From: Belnapia rosea
GTDB taxonomy: Bacteria; Pseudomonadota; Alphaproteobacteria; Acetobacterales; Acetobacteraceae
Direction: 5' to 3'
Length of the DNA: 64,000 nt
Assembly: GCF_900101615.1 (NCBI RefSeq)
Contig: NZ_FMZX01000001.1
Span: 930,001-994,000 of the forward strand
Positions 35,102-43,786 of the stretch are shown one piece after another. The notes under the pieces were generated by a model, which did no database searches, had not been told where the DNA came from, and saw nothing but the letters and a program-made list of their open reading frames with translations. How positions within the stretch are numbered: the stretch's first letter is position 1; each line of letters starts with the position of its first letter. The translations under genes and the position numbers were made by a program.

Positions 35102-36835
35102 ATGACGACTGACGTGAACATCCTCATCCGTGGCCAGAGCAACGCCCTGCTCTTCGTCGCCAATGGCGGCGCGCGCGAGCTGGAGAAGCAGCTCGAGGCC
35201 AGCTTGCCGGGCGTGAACGTCAACATCATCCAGCATTACGGCGACAAGAATTCCACCATCCACTCCGGCACCGCCTTCCTGAAATGGGATACGGACGGGC
35301 AGCAGCAGGGCCTGCTGAACTACGTGAAGGCCGAGCCGGCAGGCATCAAGGACAATCCGACCGTCACGCTGTGGATGCACAACGAATATGACGGCAATAC
35401 CTACGGCGTCACCACCGCGAATTGGATGTCGGAAGTGAAGACGGATGCGGCGCTGGTCCGCGCCGCGCTCGGCCAGTCTGCCGAGACCACGCCCTATGTC
35501 TTCACCTATGTTCCCTACAACTACGCGCAGGGGACCAGCCCGAAGAACATCCAGGAGGGCATGCGCCAGCTCTCCGCCGACCCCAAGTTCAACGCCAGCT
35601 TCGACACCACGGCGATGACCGGCCTCACCATGAATGGCGATGGCTACGCGCATAGCAGCCATATGGGCCAGGCTGACGCGATGCTGGTTGCCGACAGGCT
35701 GTCCGATTCCATGAAGGGCATCGTCTCCGGTCTGGCGAAGGGCGACGCCACGACGCCGCCGGTCGCGACACCGCCTGTGACGCCTCCGGCACCGACACCC
35801 ATCACGCCTGTCACCGGCGTGGCCAAGACCATCGGCGCAGGCGCCGACTCCCTGGTGCTGAAGATCAGCCAGGATGCCTGGAACGGCAGCGCGCAATACA
35901 CCATCAGCGTCGACGGCAAGCAGATCGGCGGGATCCTGACCGCGAGCGCCTCGCATGCCGCGGGCCAGGACGACGTCATCACCGTGAAGGGCGACTGGGG
36001 CGCGGGCAGCCACAAGGTGACCGTGAACTTCATCAACGACGCCTGGGGCGGCACGGCGGCCACCGACCGCAACCTGCATGTCGACGGCATCACCTTCAAC
36101 GGCGCCGCGCTGAGCAAGGACACGGCCGACCTCACCCGCAGCGGCCCGGTGGATTTCGGCTTCAGCAAGCTGGTCGCCAGCCCCTCTCCCACGCCGGCAC
36201 CGGCCCCTGGGGACACGGCCGTCATCAAGACCATCGGCGCAGGTGCCGATACGCTCGTGCTGAAGATCAGCCAGGATGCCTGGAACGGCAACGCGCAGTA
36301 CACCGTCAGCATCGACGGCAAGCAGGTCGGCGGCACGCTGACAGCGGGCGCGCTGCATGGCTCGGACAGCGAGGACACGCTCACCATCAAGGGCGACTGG
36401 GGCACGGGTGCCCACAAAATGACCGTGCGCTTCGTCAACGACGCGTCGGGCACCGGCGGCGACCGCAACCTCTATGTCGAGGATGCGAGCTTCAACGGCT
36501 CCACCCTCGGCAAGCACGAGAGCAGCTTCAAAATCAACGGGCCGGATGATTTCCACTTCACCAAATCAGCCGACGGCCTGGGCCTGACCTTCAACGGCAC
36601 GACGGCCAAGGATGTCTTCGCCATCCAGCATGGCGACGGCGACGTGGTGATCGGCAACTTCACGCCTGGCGCCGACAAGCTGCGCTTCGAGGGCTTCGAC
36701 CAGGCGGCGATGCACAAGGTCGCGGCCAGCGAGGGCGGCGTCTCCGGCACGCTGATCATCTTCGACGCGACTGCGGAGAACGTCTTCCTCCCGCATGTCA
36801 CGGCGCTGGCGGCCAGCGACATCATCTTCGCCTGA
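35102..36835 (+). CDS. SGNH/sialate-esterase-like protein with two CBM60-type carbohydrate-binding modules
   Basis: 577 aa. Residues 1-212 form an SGNH-like esterase: GQSN at 11-14 supplies Ser13, and Asp180 with His184 or His187 (GDGYAHSSHMGQ) are candidates for the rest of the triad. A Pro/Thr linker (213-238) leads to two modules at about 241-345 and 373-475, each with the LVLKISQDAWNG, VDGKQIGG or IDGKQVGG, KGDWG and DRNL pattern of calcium-dependent xylan-binding CBM60/CBM36 domains. The last 90 residues (FNGTTAKDVFAIQHGDGDVVIGNF) resemble an RTX-type C-terminus, and there is no N-terminal signal, so type I secretion is likely. Start chosen where SGNH homology begins; the frame extends 48 codons upstream through the leader. 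Confidence 0.85.
   Translation: MTTDVNILIRGQSNALLFVANGGARELEKQLEASLPGVNVNIIQHYGDKNSTIHSGTAFLKWDTDGQQQGLLNYVKAEPAGIKDNPTVTLWMHNEYDGNTYGVTTANWMSEVKTDAALVRAALGQSAETTPYVFTYVPYNYAQGTSPKNIQEGMRQLSADPKFNASFDTTAMTGLTMNGDGYAHSSHMGQADAMLVADRLSDSMKGIVSGLAKGDATTPPVATPPVTPPAPTPITPVTGVAKTIGAGADSLVLKISQDAWNGSAQYTISVDGKQIGGILTASASHAAGQDDVITVKGDWGAGSHKVTVNFINDAWGGTAATDRNLHVDGITFNGAALSKDTADLTRSGPVDFGFSKLVASPSPTPAPAPGDTAVIKTIGAGADTLVLKISQDAWNGNAQYTVSIDGKQVGGTLTAGALHGSDSEDTLTIKGDWGTGAHKMTVRFVNDASGTGGDRNLYVEDASFNGSTLGKHESSFKINGPDDFHFTKSADGLGLTFNGTTAKDVFAIQHGDGDVVIGNFTPGADKLRFEGFDQAAMHKVAASEGGVSGTLIIFDATAENVFLPHVTALAASDIIFA
35822..36526 (+). repeat. Tandem duplication of the carbohydrate-binding module
   Basis: Two copies of about 310 bases (35822-36136 and 36218-36526) encode the two CBM60-like domains, separated by a Pro-rich linker. 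Over the LKISQDAWNG to GKQ.GG stretch the DNA is nearly identical, indicating fairly recent internal duplication or gene conversion; the distal parts have diverged more. Confidence 0.8.
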
Positions 36836-36847
36836 GCTGGCGGAGAC

Positions 36848-36872
36848 AGCCCTGCCCGGATCGGGCAGGGCT
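36848..36872. terminator. Strong bidirectional terminator-like hairpin
   Basis: AGCCCTGCCC, loop GGATC, GGGCAGGGCT: a perfect 10-bp GC-rich stem between the convergent esterase and amidase genes, 13 bases after the esterase stop. Only a short T-containing tail (CTCTTCC) follows on the plus strand. Confidence 0.75.
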
Positions 36873-36879
36873 CTTCCGA

Positions 36880-38307
36880 TCAGAGGGCGGGCGCCTTGCA
36901 GTGCCAGCCCGTCTCGCGCTGGAACGCATCCGCCGCCTTCAGCACCGTCGCCTCGGCGAAAGGGCGTCCGGCGAGCTGCAGCCCGATCGGCAGGCCGCGG
37001 TCGTCGAAGCCGCAGGGGATGCTGATGGTCGGCAGGCCGAGATAGTTGAACGGCCGCGTATTCGCCGAAACCGCCATGAAGCGTGACCAATTGGCGGGAT
37101 CGGCATCGATGTCGGTCTCGGCCAGGGTCGGCACCCGCGTCTTCAGCGTCGGCGTCGCCACTATGTCATGGCCGGTCAGCGCCTCGGCGACGAATTGCCG
37201 CAGCAAGGGCCCACGGCGCGACAGTGCCTCGACGTAGAGATGCGCCGGGAAGGCATAGCCGCCGAAAAGCCGCGCGCTCAGATGGATGGCGTAGTCGCCC
37301 GGATGCTCCCGCATCCAGTTGGCATGGATCGCCGCGCCTTCGACCCGGCTGACCATCGCCGTATAGGCGTTGATCGCCCGCATGGAGGAGGCGCTGATCC
37401 GCGTCACCACGGCACCGCGGGCGCGCAGCGCATCCAGCGCCGCCTCGAAGGCCGCAACGACCGGCGCATCGGCGCCGTCGAGGAAGAAGGTCTCGCACAC
37501 CGCGATCCGCAGACCGCGGATGTCGCCGGTCAGCGCCGCCTCGTAATCCGGTACCGGCTCCCGCGCGCTGGTCGGGTCGCGCGGGTCGTGCCCGGCGGTC
37601 ACCGCCATGAAGCGTGCCGCGTCGCGCGCCGTCCGCACCAGGGGCCCGACATTGTCGCAGGAGAAGGAGAGCGGCATGACGCCGGCGCGTGACACCCGCG
37701 TCTGCGTGCCCTTCAGCCCCGTCACGCCGCAGAGCGTCGCCGGCAGCCGGATCGAGCCGCCGGTATCGGAGCCGAGCGCGGCATAGAAGAAGCGCGCCGC
37801 CACGCCCGCGCCGGAGCCGGAGGAGGAGCCGCCGGTGCAATAGGCCGGGTCCCATGGATTGTGGCAATGGCCGAAATGGGCGTTATGCCCGGTCGGGTTC
37901 TGGGCGAACTCGGCCATGTTCAGCGTGCCCATATCGATGGCGCCGGCGGCGTCCAGCCGCTCCAGCACCGTCGCCGTCACACCGGGGATGAAATCGCGCC
38001 GGATCTTCGAGCCACAGCTGCTCACGCGGCCGGCACGATAGTACATATCCTTGTGCATCATCGGCACGCCGGCCAGCTTGCCGAGCGGCCGGCCCGCGGC
38101 GCGTGCCGCATCGGCGGCGGCGGCAGCCTCCAGCGCGGCCTCTCGGTCCAGCCGGATCACGCTGTTCACCACGGCATCATGGGCGTCGATCCGGGCCAGG
38201 CAGGCCTCGACGAGGGCGGTGGCGGCGACCTCCCCGGTAGCGAAGGCATCCGCCGCCTCGGTCATGGAGAGGCTGGCGAGGTCGGTCACGGCGACGGGCG
38301 CGTTCAT
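36880..38307 (-). CDS. Amidase (amidase-signature family)
   Basis: 475-aa amidase-signature hydrolase. The Ser-cisSer-Lys triad is visible as Lys86 (MMHKDMY), the cis-Ser in TGGSSSGSG (about 161-162) and nucleophile Ser185 in SDTGGSIRLPA. The C-terminus contains the usual GLPTISIPCGFDDRGLPIGLQL. It overlaps by ATGA with a 65-residue AtzG/GatC-like gene upstream, which suggests a two-subunit enzyme like AtzEG or GatCA. No asparaginyl/glutamyl-tRNA ligase partner gene (gatB) is adjacent, so a small-molecule amide is the likelier substrate. Confidence 0.92.
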   Translation of the reverse strand: MNAPVAVTDLASLSMTEAADAFATGEVAATALVEACLARIDAHDAVVNSVIRLDREAALEAAAAADAARAAGRPLGKLAGVPMMHKDMYYRAGRVSSCGSKIRRDFIPGVTATVLERLDAAGAIDMGTLNMAEFAQNPTGHNAHFGHCHNPWDPAYCTGGSSSGSGAGVAARFFYAALGSDTGGSIRLPATLCGVTGLKGTQTRVSRAGVMPLSFSCDNVGPLVRTARDAARFMAVTAGHDPRDPTSAREPVPDYEAALTGDIRGLRIAVCETFFLDGADAPVVAAFEAALDALRARGAVVTRISASSMRAINAYTAMVSRVEGAAIHANWMREHPGDYAIHLSARLFGGYAFPAHLYVEALSRRGPLLRQFVAEALTGHDIVATPTLKTRVPTLAETDIDADPANWSRFMAVSANTRPFNYLGLPTISIPCGFDDRGLPIGLQLAGRPFAEATVLKAADAFQRETGWHCKAPAL

Positions 38308-38501
38308 GGCGTGGGCTCCCTGCAGTCGCGCAATGCGGCCTTGAAGTCGCTCGGCTCCTCCTCGAAGCCCATGGTGCCACGCATGGCCTCGATTTCGGTG
38401 ATCAGCGCCGCATTGTCGGCAAGGCCGATCCTGGCCGCCTCATTGGGCGGGGCTATGCCGCTCCAGCGGGCGATCGCCGCGATTGTGGGGTCCGGGTCCA
38501 T
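38304..38501 (-). CDS. Small AtzG/GatC-like amidase partner
   Basis: 65 aa from the ATG at 38501 (MDPDPTIAAIARWSG); upstream in-frame residues are Arg-rich and look non-coding. Helical, with an acidic end carrying FEEEPSDFKAAL, which recalls the short EPA..F motif of AtzG (DUF4089) and GatC, small subunits that wrap amidase-signature enzymes. Its stop overlaps the amidase start (ATGA), as expected for stoichiometric partners. Family assignment is by motif and context, not by strong identity. Confidence 0.68.
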   Translation of the reverse strand: MDPDPTIAAIARWSGIAPPNEAARIGLADNAALITEIEAMRGTMGFEEEPSDFKAALRDCREPTP

Positions 38502-38551
38502 GGCACTTCTCCTCCTGGGATGTGCCAAGGGTAGCAAGCGCCGTGCCCGCC

Positions 38552-38567
38552 CCCTTCCGCGGAAGGG
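38552..38567. promoter_or_regulatory. 16-bp perfect palindrome upstream of the amidase operon
   Basis: CCCTTCCGCGGAAGGG lies 51 bases upstream of the small-subunit start and between divergent transcription units (amidase operon and psiF-like gene). Candidate operator; no regulator gene is adjacent. Confidence 0.35.
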
Positions 38568-38741
38568 CGACGACACCGTCCTTTCCGCAACGGTTACGAT
38601 CTTGCCGAACCGGACTCTTGGCTCCCCAATGCCTGCGCCGTGGCCTCAGGCCTGTTCGAAGCCCTTCACTGGCCTGACTTCCGGCTTGATCCCCAGCGCT
38701 CGCCATGGCACCCAGGCCCTATTCGTTACGGAGACGATGCG

Positions 38742-38945
38742 ATGCGCCCGGTGATCCTTGTCCTCTCCCTCCTGCTGGCCCCGAGCCTGGCCGATGCCGC
38801 CGAGCGGCGCGCGCCAAGCGAGGCACAGCGCGCCCAGCAGGCGAAGATGCGGAGCTGCGCCAGCCAGGCTTCCGGCCAGCAGCTGCGCGGTGCGCCGCGG
38901 CGGGAATTCATGAAGACCTGCCTCTCTGGCCGTGCCACCGGCTGA
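38742..38945 (+). CDS. PsiF repeat-family small secreted protein
   Basis: 67 aa. Sec leader MRPVILVLSLLLAPSLADA, then a single PsiF-type repeat: QQAKMRSCASQASGQQL followed by RREFMKTCLSG, with the two Cys of the repeat. PsiF was named as phosphate-starvation-inducible in E. coli; its function is unknown and no Pho box was seen here. The ATG at 38742 begins the signal peptide; the frame is open further upstream without homology. Its stop abuts that of the convergent AsmA gene. Confidence 0.85.
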   Translation: MRPVILVLSLLLAPSLADAAERRAPSEAQRAQQAKMRSCASQASGQQLRGAPRREFMKTCLSGRATG

Positions 38946-40874
38946 TCAGCCGGCGCGACGTGTCAGCCGCTCGCATTGGTTGTTCTCGCCGACGCCGAAC
39001 TGGATCGTCGGCAGCAAGGCGAGGGGCGGAAAGAGGATCCCAAGACCGATCGCCGCGCCACCACGTGCCGCCAACTCCCCGAGCTCGGGCAGGATGGCGG
39101 GGTTCTTGAACGTGCCGCCGATGCCGATGGGCGTCGGCAAGGAGCCGACGGTGAAGCGCTTGCTGTTGGTCCTGAGCCAGAGATCCAGCGCTTCGCGGCC
39201 GAGATCGGCGGTGCCCCCGCCGCTCACCACATGGCTCTGGGTATCGAGCAGCAGGGTCTTGGTCGAGAGCCGGCCGCGGGTAAGGCCGAAATCGGCGATG
39301 AGGCATTCGATCTCGGTGCGCGCCGGAACGCCGAGCGCCGAGAGCAGGGCGTTGCCGAATTGCAACCCGGACAGGTCCACCAGCAGGGAGGACAGGTTGC
39401 CGCCGACCGTCACCAGCGTCAGCGCGCCGTTGCCGCTGCCAAGGATCTCCGACACGGAGCGACCCGTGCCCTCGATCCGTCCGACGCCGCCGAGCGTGCC
39501 GGAGCCACCGGCGCCGGCCGCCTGCATCAGGCGGGAGATGTCGACCCGACGCAATTCCAGCTCGCCCTTGGCGCGGAGCGCCCCATTCTCCAGCGGCGTC
39601 AGGGTGAAGTCGCCAACGAGGCGGCCCTGGCCGATGCCGAATTGCACCGGGTGCAGCCGGATCGTGCCGTCCTCGATATCGGCGGTAACGCCGAGGCTAT
39701 CGAAGGGCATCCCCTTCCCTTCGATGGCGGCGGCGCGGTAGCGCAGATGGATATCGGCCGCCCGCAGCCGGGGGATGCTGATGGGCGCCGTCGGCAGCAT
39801 GCGCGGGCTGGCCTCGGCACGTGAGAGTGCCTGGCGCTGGGCCGCGGTCTGGCCCGGCGTCCCCACCCGGCCGGGGGTCGTGCCGACGAAGCCGCCGAGA
39901 TCCGCCAGGTCGACGCGCCGGGAGAAGACATCCGCATCCAGCACCGGCCGCTCATCCCCTGGCGTGATGCTGAAGCGGCCGTTCAGGTCGCTGCGCCCGA
40001 GCCGCCCCTCGACATCGGAGAAGCGGAAGGCGCCGGCGGCGTAGTCGAGCTTCCCGGTGACGCGGAAGGGCGTGGTAGCTGGGATGGCGACACCGGTGAG
40101 CGGAGCCAGCAGGGCCATGTCTGGCCCGCTGATATCGAGGCGCAGATCGGCGCCGGCAAAGGCCACCGGGTCCTGCACCGTGCCGCGCAGGGCAACCTTG
40201 GTCGGCCCATTGGCGAGGTCCAGCTGCACCGGCCAGGGCCTTTCCTTGTCCCGCAGGTTGAGGATGGCGCCACCCTGCAGGTCAGCCGTGATGGGTTGCG
40301 CGGCATAGGTGCCGCGGGCCTGGGCGACGATGCGGGATTCGGCACCGGCCGGGTCCTCGGTCGCGGCATTGATCCGGAAGTCGGAGCGGAGCTTGTTGAT
40401 CGCGACATGGGCCTGCCCATCGATCAGGCGAAGGGCACCGATGCGCGGGCTCGCGCCCGGCTCTGCGCCCTCTGCGGGGGGGCTACCGCCGAGCTTGAAG
40501 CTGTAGTTGTTGGACCCGTCCGCCCGGCCGATCACCTCGACCGAAGGCCGGTCAAGCGTGACCTGCGGGATGACGATCTCCCGCGACTGGATCAGCGCAC
40601 TGACATCGAGATCGAGGCTGGCGCGCGGCACCGTGGCGAAGGGCGGCGCATCCTCGAAGCCCGGCGGGTTGCCGACACGTAGGCCCTCCGCGCTGATCGT
40701 GGTGATAAGCCCGAGCGAGACATGCAGATGCTCGATCGTCACCGGGCGACCCAGCGCGGCGCTGGCCCGGGCCTCGACAATAGGAATCAGCCAGTCCCAG
40801 CGGAACAGCGCGAGGAACACGCCGATCGCCAGCAGCGGCAAACCCAACCCCAGTGCCCAACGGCGCCAGCCCAT
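38946..40874 (-). CDS. AsmA family protein
   Basis: 642 aa counted from the second ATG (MGWRRWALGLGLPLLA), which has GGAGG at a better distance than the ATG two codons before. One N-terminal membrane segment (about residues 6-26) anchors a long periplasmic beta-rich region typical of AsmA-like proteins, with VTIEHLHVSLG and repeated ADIEDGTIRL/LDLEVR-type strands, ending in an AsmA C-terminal region (ALDLWLRTNSKRFTVGSLPTPIGIGGTFKNP). AsmA-like proteins are implicated in outer-membrane lipid homeostasis or transport. Monocistronic. Confidence 0.88.
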   Translation of the reverse strand: MGWRRWALGLGLPLLAIGVFLALFRWDWLIPIVEARASAALGRPVTIEHLHVSLGLITTISAEGLRVGNPPGFEDAPPFATVPRASLDLDVSALIQSREIVIPQVTLDRPSVEVIGRADGSNNYSFKLGGSPPAEGAEPGASPRIGALRLIDGQAHVAINKLRSDFRINAATEDPAGAESRIVAQARGTYAAQPITADLQGGAILNLRDKERPWPVQLDLANGPTKVALRGTVQDPVAFAGADLRLDISGPDMALLAPLTGVAIPATTPFRVTGKLDYAAGAFRFSDVEGRLGRSDLNGRFSITPGDERPVLDADVFSRRVDLADLGGFVGTTPGRVGTPGQTAAQRQALSRAEASPRMLPTAPISIPRLRAADIHLRYRAAAIEGKGMPFDSLGVTADIEDGTIRLHPVQFGIGQGRLVGDFTLTPLENGALRAKGELELRRVDISRLMQAAGAGGSGTLGGVGRIEGTGRSVSEILGSGNGALTLVTVGGNLSSLLVDLSGLQFGNALLSALGVPARTEIECLIADFGLTRGRLSTKTLLLDTQSHVVSGGGTADLGREALDLWLRTNSKRFTVGSLPTPIGIGGTFKNPAILPELGELAARGGAAIGLGILFPPLALLPTIQFGVGENNQCERLTRRAG

Positions 40875-41034
40875 GCACATGCCTCCGCCATCACGCCTCA
40901 GAGCGCGGCAGTGCGACAGGAGTTCATCGATTTAGACAAAGCAGGGATGATTGAGAATCTTGCAACCTTGGCGCGAAGCTGTCCCTTCCGCTGCGACCGA
41001 TCCTCTTTGATTGCCACGGCCCGCGCGGCGCAAC

Positions 41035-41730
41035 TCAGACAGCGAGGCCGGCATCCGGGGCGGTCAGGGCCTCCAGCACCATGGCGCGGCTCGCGGCAAC
41101 CTGCGCCTGCATCAGCTCAGCCGCCTGCGCTGCTTCCCCGGCCACCAGCGCGGCGATGAGCGCGCGGTGCTCATGCGCCATCTCACCGCTGCGGTCGCGC
41201 CGGCGCAGGCCGAGGACGAGCATGCGCGTGCTCTCGTCGAGCAGCCGGCCAACCTGCCGTGCGAGCCGTGCATTGCCCGAGAGTTCGGCGACCGCGACAT
41301 GGAACGCGCGGTTGGCCTCGAGAAAGCCAAGCGCGGTTTCCGCCTCCTCCGGCCGGTAGCCGGCGGCACAGACGGCATCGAGCCGCGCCAGGGCCTCGGC
41401 CCCCATCCGCGCATGTGGGTGCCGCGCCGCGCGGCGCGCCGCCTCGGGCTCCAGCAGGAGGCGCAGGTCGAAGACCTCATGGATGTCGCGCACGGTGACG
41501 AGCGAGACCACCCAGCCGCGGCGTGGCACGGGCTGCACCAGCCCCTCCTCCGCCAGCCTCGCCAAGGCGGCGCGGACTGGCGCCTTGCCGAGGCCGAGCC
41601 GGGAGGCCGTCGCGGCTTCGGACAGTGTCTCGCCCGGTGCCAGCCGTGCCGCCAGGATATCCTCGCGCAGCGCCTGCAGCGCTCGCGCCGTGAGCGGAGC
41701 CGGCACGGCGATCGGTGCGAGGAAGGACAT
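41035..41730 (-). CDS. GntR family regulator with FCD domain
   Basis: 231 aa from the ATG at 41730 (MSFLAPIAVPAPLTA). N-terminal winged helix-turn-helix at about 12-75 (LREDILAARLAPGETLSEAATASRLGLGKAPVRAALARLAEEGLV), then an FCD effector domain with the metal-ligand pattern: ANRAFHVAVAEL and EHRALIAALVAGE. Downstream of, and on the same strand as, a Bug protein gene with a 96-base AT-rich gap holding direct repeats. Probably regulates that Bug gene and perhaps the racemase-like gene divergent from it. Confidence 0.92.
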   Translation of the reverse strand: MSFLAPIAVPAPLTARALQALREDILAARLAPGETLSEAATASRLGLGKAPVRAALARLAEEGLVQPVPRRGWVVSLVTVRDIHEVFDLRLLLEPEAARRAARHPHARMGAEALARLDAVCAAGYRPEEAETALGFLEANRAFHVAVAELSGNARLARQVGRLLDESTRMLVLGLRRRDRSGEMAHEHRALIAALVAGEAAQAAELMQAQVAASRAMVLEALTAPDAGLAV

Positions 41731-41792
41731 GCGGCGCGCCCCTGGTTGTGGCGCGCCGAGGTTACACGCCAGGTGATGTGGCCGCAAATTTA

Positions 41793-41814
41793 ATCACTAT
41801 TTGTTATCGCTATT
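41793..41814 (-). promoter_or_regulatory. Direct repeats in the promoter region of the FCD-GntR gene
   Basis: On the minus strand AATAGCGAT and AATAGTGAT occur 13 bases apart in an AT-rich pocket about 63-84 bases upstream of the regulator start. The stretch differs sharply in composition from its surroundings and probably holds the promoter; the repeats may be a binding site. Confidence 0.4.
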
Positions 41815-41826
41815 CCGATTGCGGCA

Positions 41827-42813
41827 TCAGTCGACGCTGGCGCCGGACTTGCGGATGATCTCGCCCCAGCGGGCGATGTCCTGCTCGTGGATCCGACGGA
41901 AACCTTCCGGCGTCATGTCCTCCGGCGGAGTGATGCCTTGATTCTCCACCAGCCATTGACGGAATTCGGGGGCGGATATGATGCGGCCGATCTCGGCATT
42001 CATCCGCGTCTGGATGGCAGCGGGCAGGCCCGGCGGGGCAAAGAGGCCGTACCAGGTGCTGACCTCGAAGCCCGGCAGGTTGCAGGCCGTGGCGAGGGTC
42101 GGCACGCCGGGCAGCGCCTGGACCGGCTGAGTCGTGGTGGTGCCGAGGGCCAGCACCTGGCCCTGCCGCACCGGACCGATGGAGGGCCCGGTTTGATTGA
42201 AGAAAAGGTCCACATCCCCGGCGAGCAGCGCGCCCATCGCACCGGGCTGGCCGCGATAGGGCACGTGGGTGAGCTCGGCCCCCGTCACCGTGGCGAATTG
42301 GGCGCCGGCGAGATGGGTCGAGGCGCCGTTGCCGGTCGAGGAAAAATTCAGCGCGCCGGGCCGGGCGCGGGCGGCGGCGAGCACGTCCTGGCAGCTGCGG
42401 TATTGCGGGCGCTTCTCGGGATTGACCAGCAGCACATTCGGGACGTCGCCGAGCAGGATGACATGCGTGACGTCCTTCAGCGCATCGAAGGGCAGCTGGC
42501 GGTAGAGGCCGGGATTGATCGCATGCGTCCCCGCCGTGCCGAGCAGGAAGAGGTAGCCGTCAGGGCGCGCCTTGGCGACGGCATCGGAGGCGATGTTGCC
42601 GCCCGCGCCGCTGCGGTTGTCGACGACCACGGGCTGGCCGAGGGCGCGGCTCAGCGGCTCCGCCAGCTTGCGGGCGTAGATGTCGGTGCCGGCGCCGTTC
42701 GGGAAGCCGCCCAGGATGGTGATGGGGCGGCTTGGCCAGACATCCTGGGCGAAGGCTGGCTGGGCGAAGGCTGGCGTGGCGGCCAGCAGGGCGGCGATCA
42801 GCAGGCGGAGCAT
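41827..42813 (-). CDS. Tripartite tricarboxylate transporter substrate-binding protein (Bug/TctC family)
   Basis: 328 aa. Sec signal MLRLLIAALLAATPAFA with an extra PAFAQ repeat before the cleavage region; GGAG precedes the ATG. Landmarks: RPITILGGFPNGAGTDIYARKLAEPL, QPVVVDNRSGAGGNIASD and RPDGYLFLLGT. Divergent from the Asp/Glu-racemase-like gene with 52 bases between. No TctAB in the window. Confidence 0.92.
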   Translation of the reverse strand: MLRLLIAALLAATPAFAQPAFAQDVWPSRPITILGGFPNGAGTDIYARKLAEPLSRALGQPVVVDNRSGAGGNIASDAVAKARPDGYLFLLGTAGTHAINPGLYRQLPFDALKDVTHVILLGDVPNVLLVNPEKRPQYRSCQDVLAAARARPGALNFSSTGNGASTHLAGAQFATVTGAELTHVPYRGQPGAMGALLAGDVDLFFNQTGPSIGPVRQGQVLALGTTTTQPVQALPGVPTLATACNLPGFEVSTWYGLFAPPGLPAAIQTRMNAEIGRIISAPEFRQWLVENQGITPPEDMTPEGFRRIHEQDIARWGEIIRKSGASVD

Positions 42814-42865
42814 CCCGGCTCTCCTTTCGGTTTCGGTGCGTCATGCTGTGCGATAGGCTGGTGGC

Positions 42866-43606
42866 ATGACCAGCCCCATCAGCCGCGTCGCGCGCGGCGG
42901 AAAATCGATTTATGGCGCGCCACTCGGCATCCTGATGCTGGAAGCCCGTTTTCCGCGCATTCCCGGTGACATGGGCAATGGCGAGACCTGGCCCTTCCCC
43001 GTGCTGTTCCGCGTCGTCCGCGGAGCGACGCCGGAGCGCGTGGTGCTGCAGGGCGCGCGCGGGCTGCTGCCGGACTTCATCGCCGCCGCGCAGGAGCTGG
43101 TGCAGCTCGGCGCAGAGGGCATCACCACCAATTGCGGCTTCCTCTCGCTGTTCCAGCGCGAGCTGGCGGAGGCGGCCGGTGTGCCGGTCGCCACCTCCGC
43201 GCTGATGCAGGTGCCCTGGGTGCAGGCGATGCTGCCGCCCGGCCGCCGGGTCGGCGTGGTCACGGTGAGCAAGGCTTCGCTGACGCCGGCGCATCTCGAG
43301 GCGGCAGGGGTGCCGCTGGATACGCCGGTCGCCGGGACCGAGACGGGCCGGGAGTTCTTCCGCGTGCTCATCCGGGCCGAGAAGGAGGATCTGGATACCG
43401 GCCTCGCCGAGCAGGATATCCTCGAGGCCGGACGGGCGCTGGTGACGGCGCATCCGGAGGTCGGGGCGATCGTGCTCGAATGCACGAACATGCCGCCCTA
43501 TGCGGCGGCCTTGCGGGCGGCGCTCGGCATCCCGGTCTATGACATCTACTCGATGACCTGCTGGTTCCAGGCGGGGCTGCGGCCGCGGCAATTCAGCGGC
43601 TGGTGA
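42866..43606 (+). CDS. Aspartate/glutamate racemase family protein
   Basis: 246 aa with the two catalytic-cysteine neighbourhoods of the Asp/Glu racemase superfamily: Cys90 in GITTNCGFL and Cys206 in IVLECTNMP. The superfamily also includes hydantoin racemases, maleate isomerases and arylmalonate decarboxylases, so the reaction is open. Context with a Bug protein and FCD regulator suggests a role in carboxylic-acid use. ATG in GGCATG with TGGTGG upstream. Confidence 0.88.
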   Translation: MTSPISRVARGGKSIYGAPLGILMLEARFPRIPGDMGNGETWPFPVLFRVVRGATPERVVLQGARGLLPDFIAAAQELVQLGAEGITTNCGFLSLFQRELAEAAGVPVATSALMQVPWVQAMLPPGRRVGVVTVSKASLTPAHLEAAGVPLDTPVAGTETGREFFRVLIRAEKEDLDTGLAEQDILEAGRALVTAHPEVGAIVLECTNMPPYAAALRAALGIPVYDIYSMTCWFQAGLRPRQFSGW

Positions 43607-43786
43607 GGCGCTTCAAACGGCTTGAGGCGGAGGGGACCCTGGCCGCCGCAACTGCCTGAGATTGCTGCATTCCGTCAGGCGGATTTGAGGATTTTAGGGT
43701 TTGAGGCCACCCTCCGCGCAGGCTCTGGGCACGGAGTGCCGGTGACAATTTTCCTATAGCCCTGGCGAGGGCCGGAGGCAAGCGCG

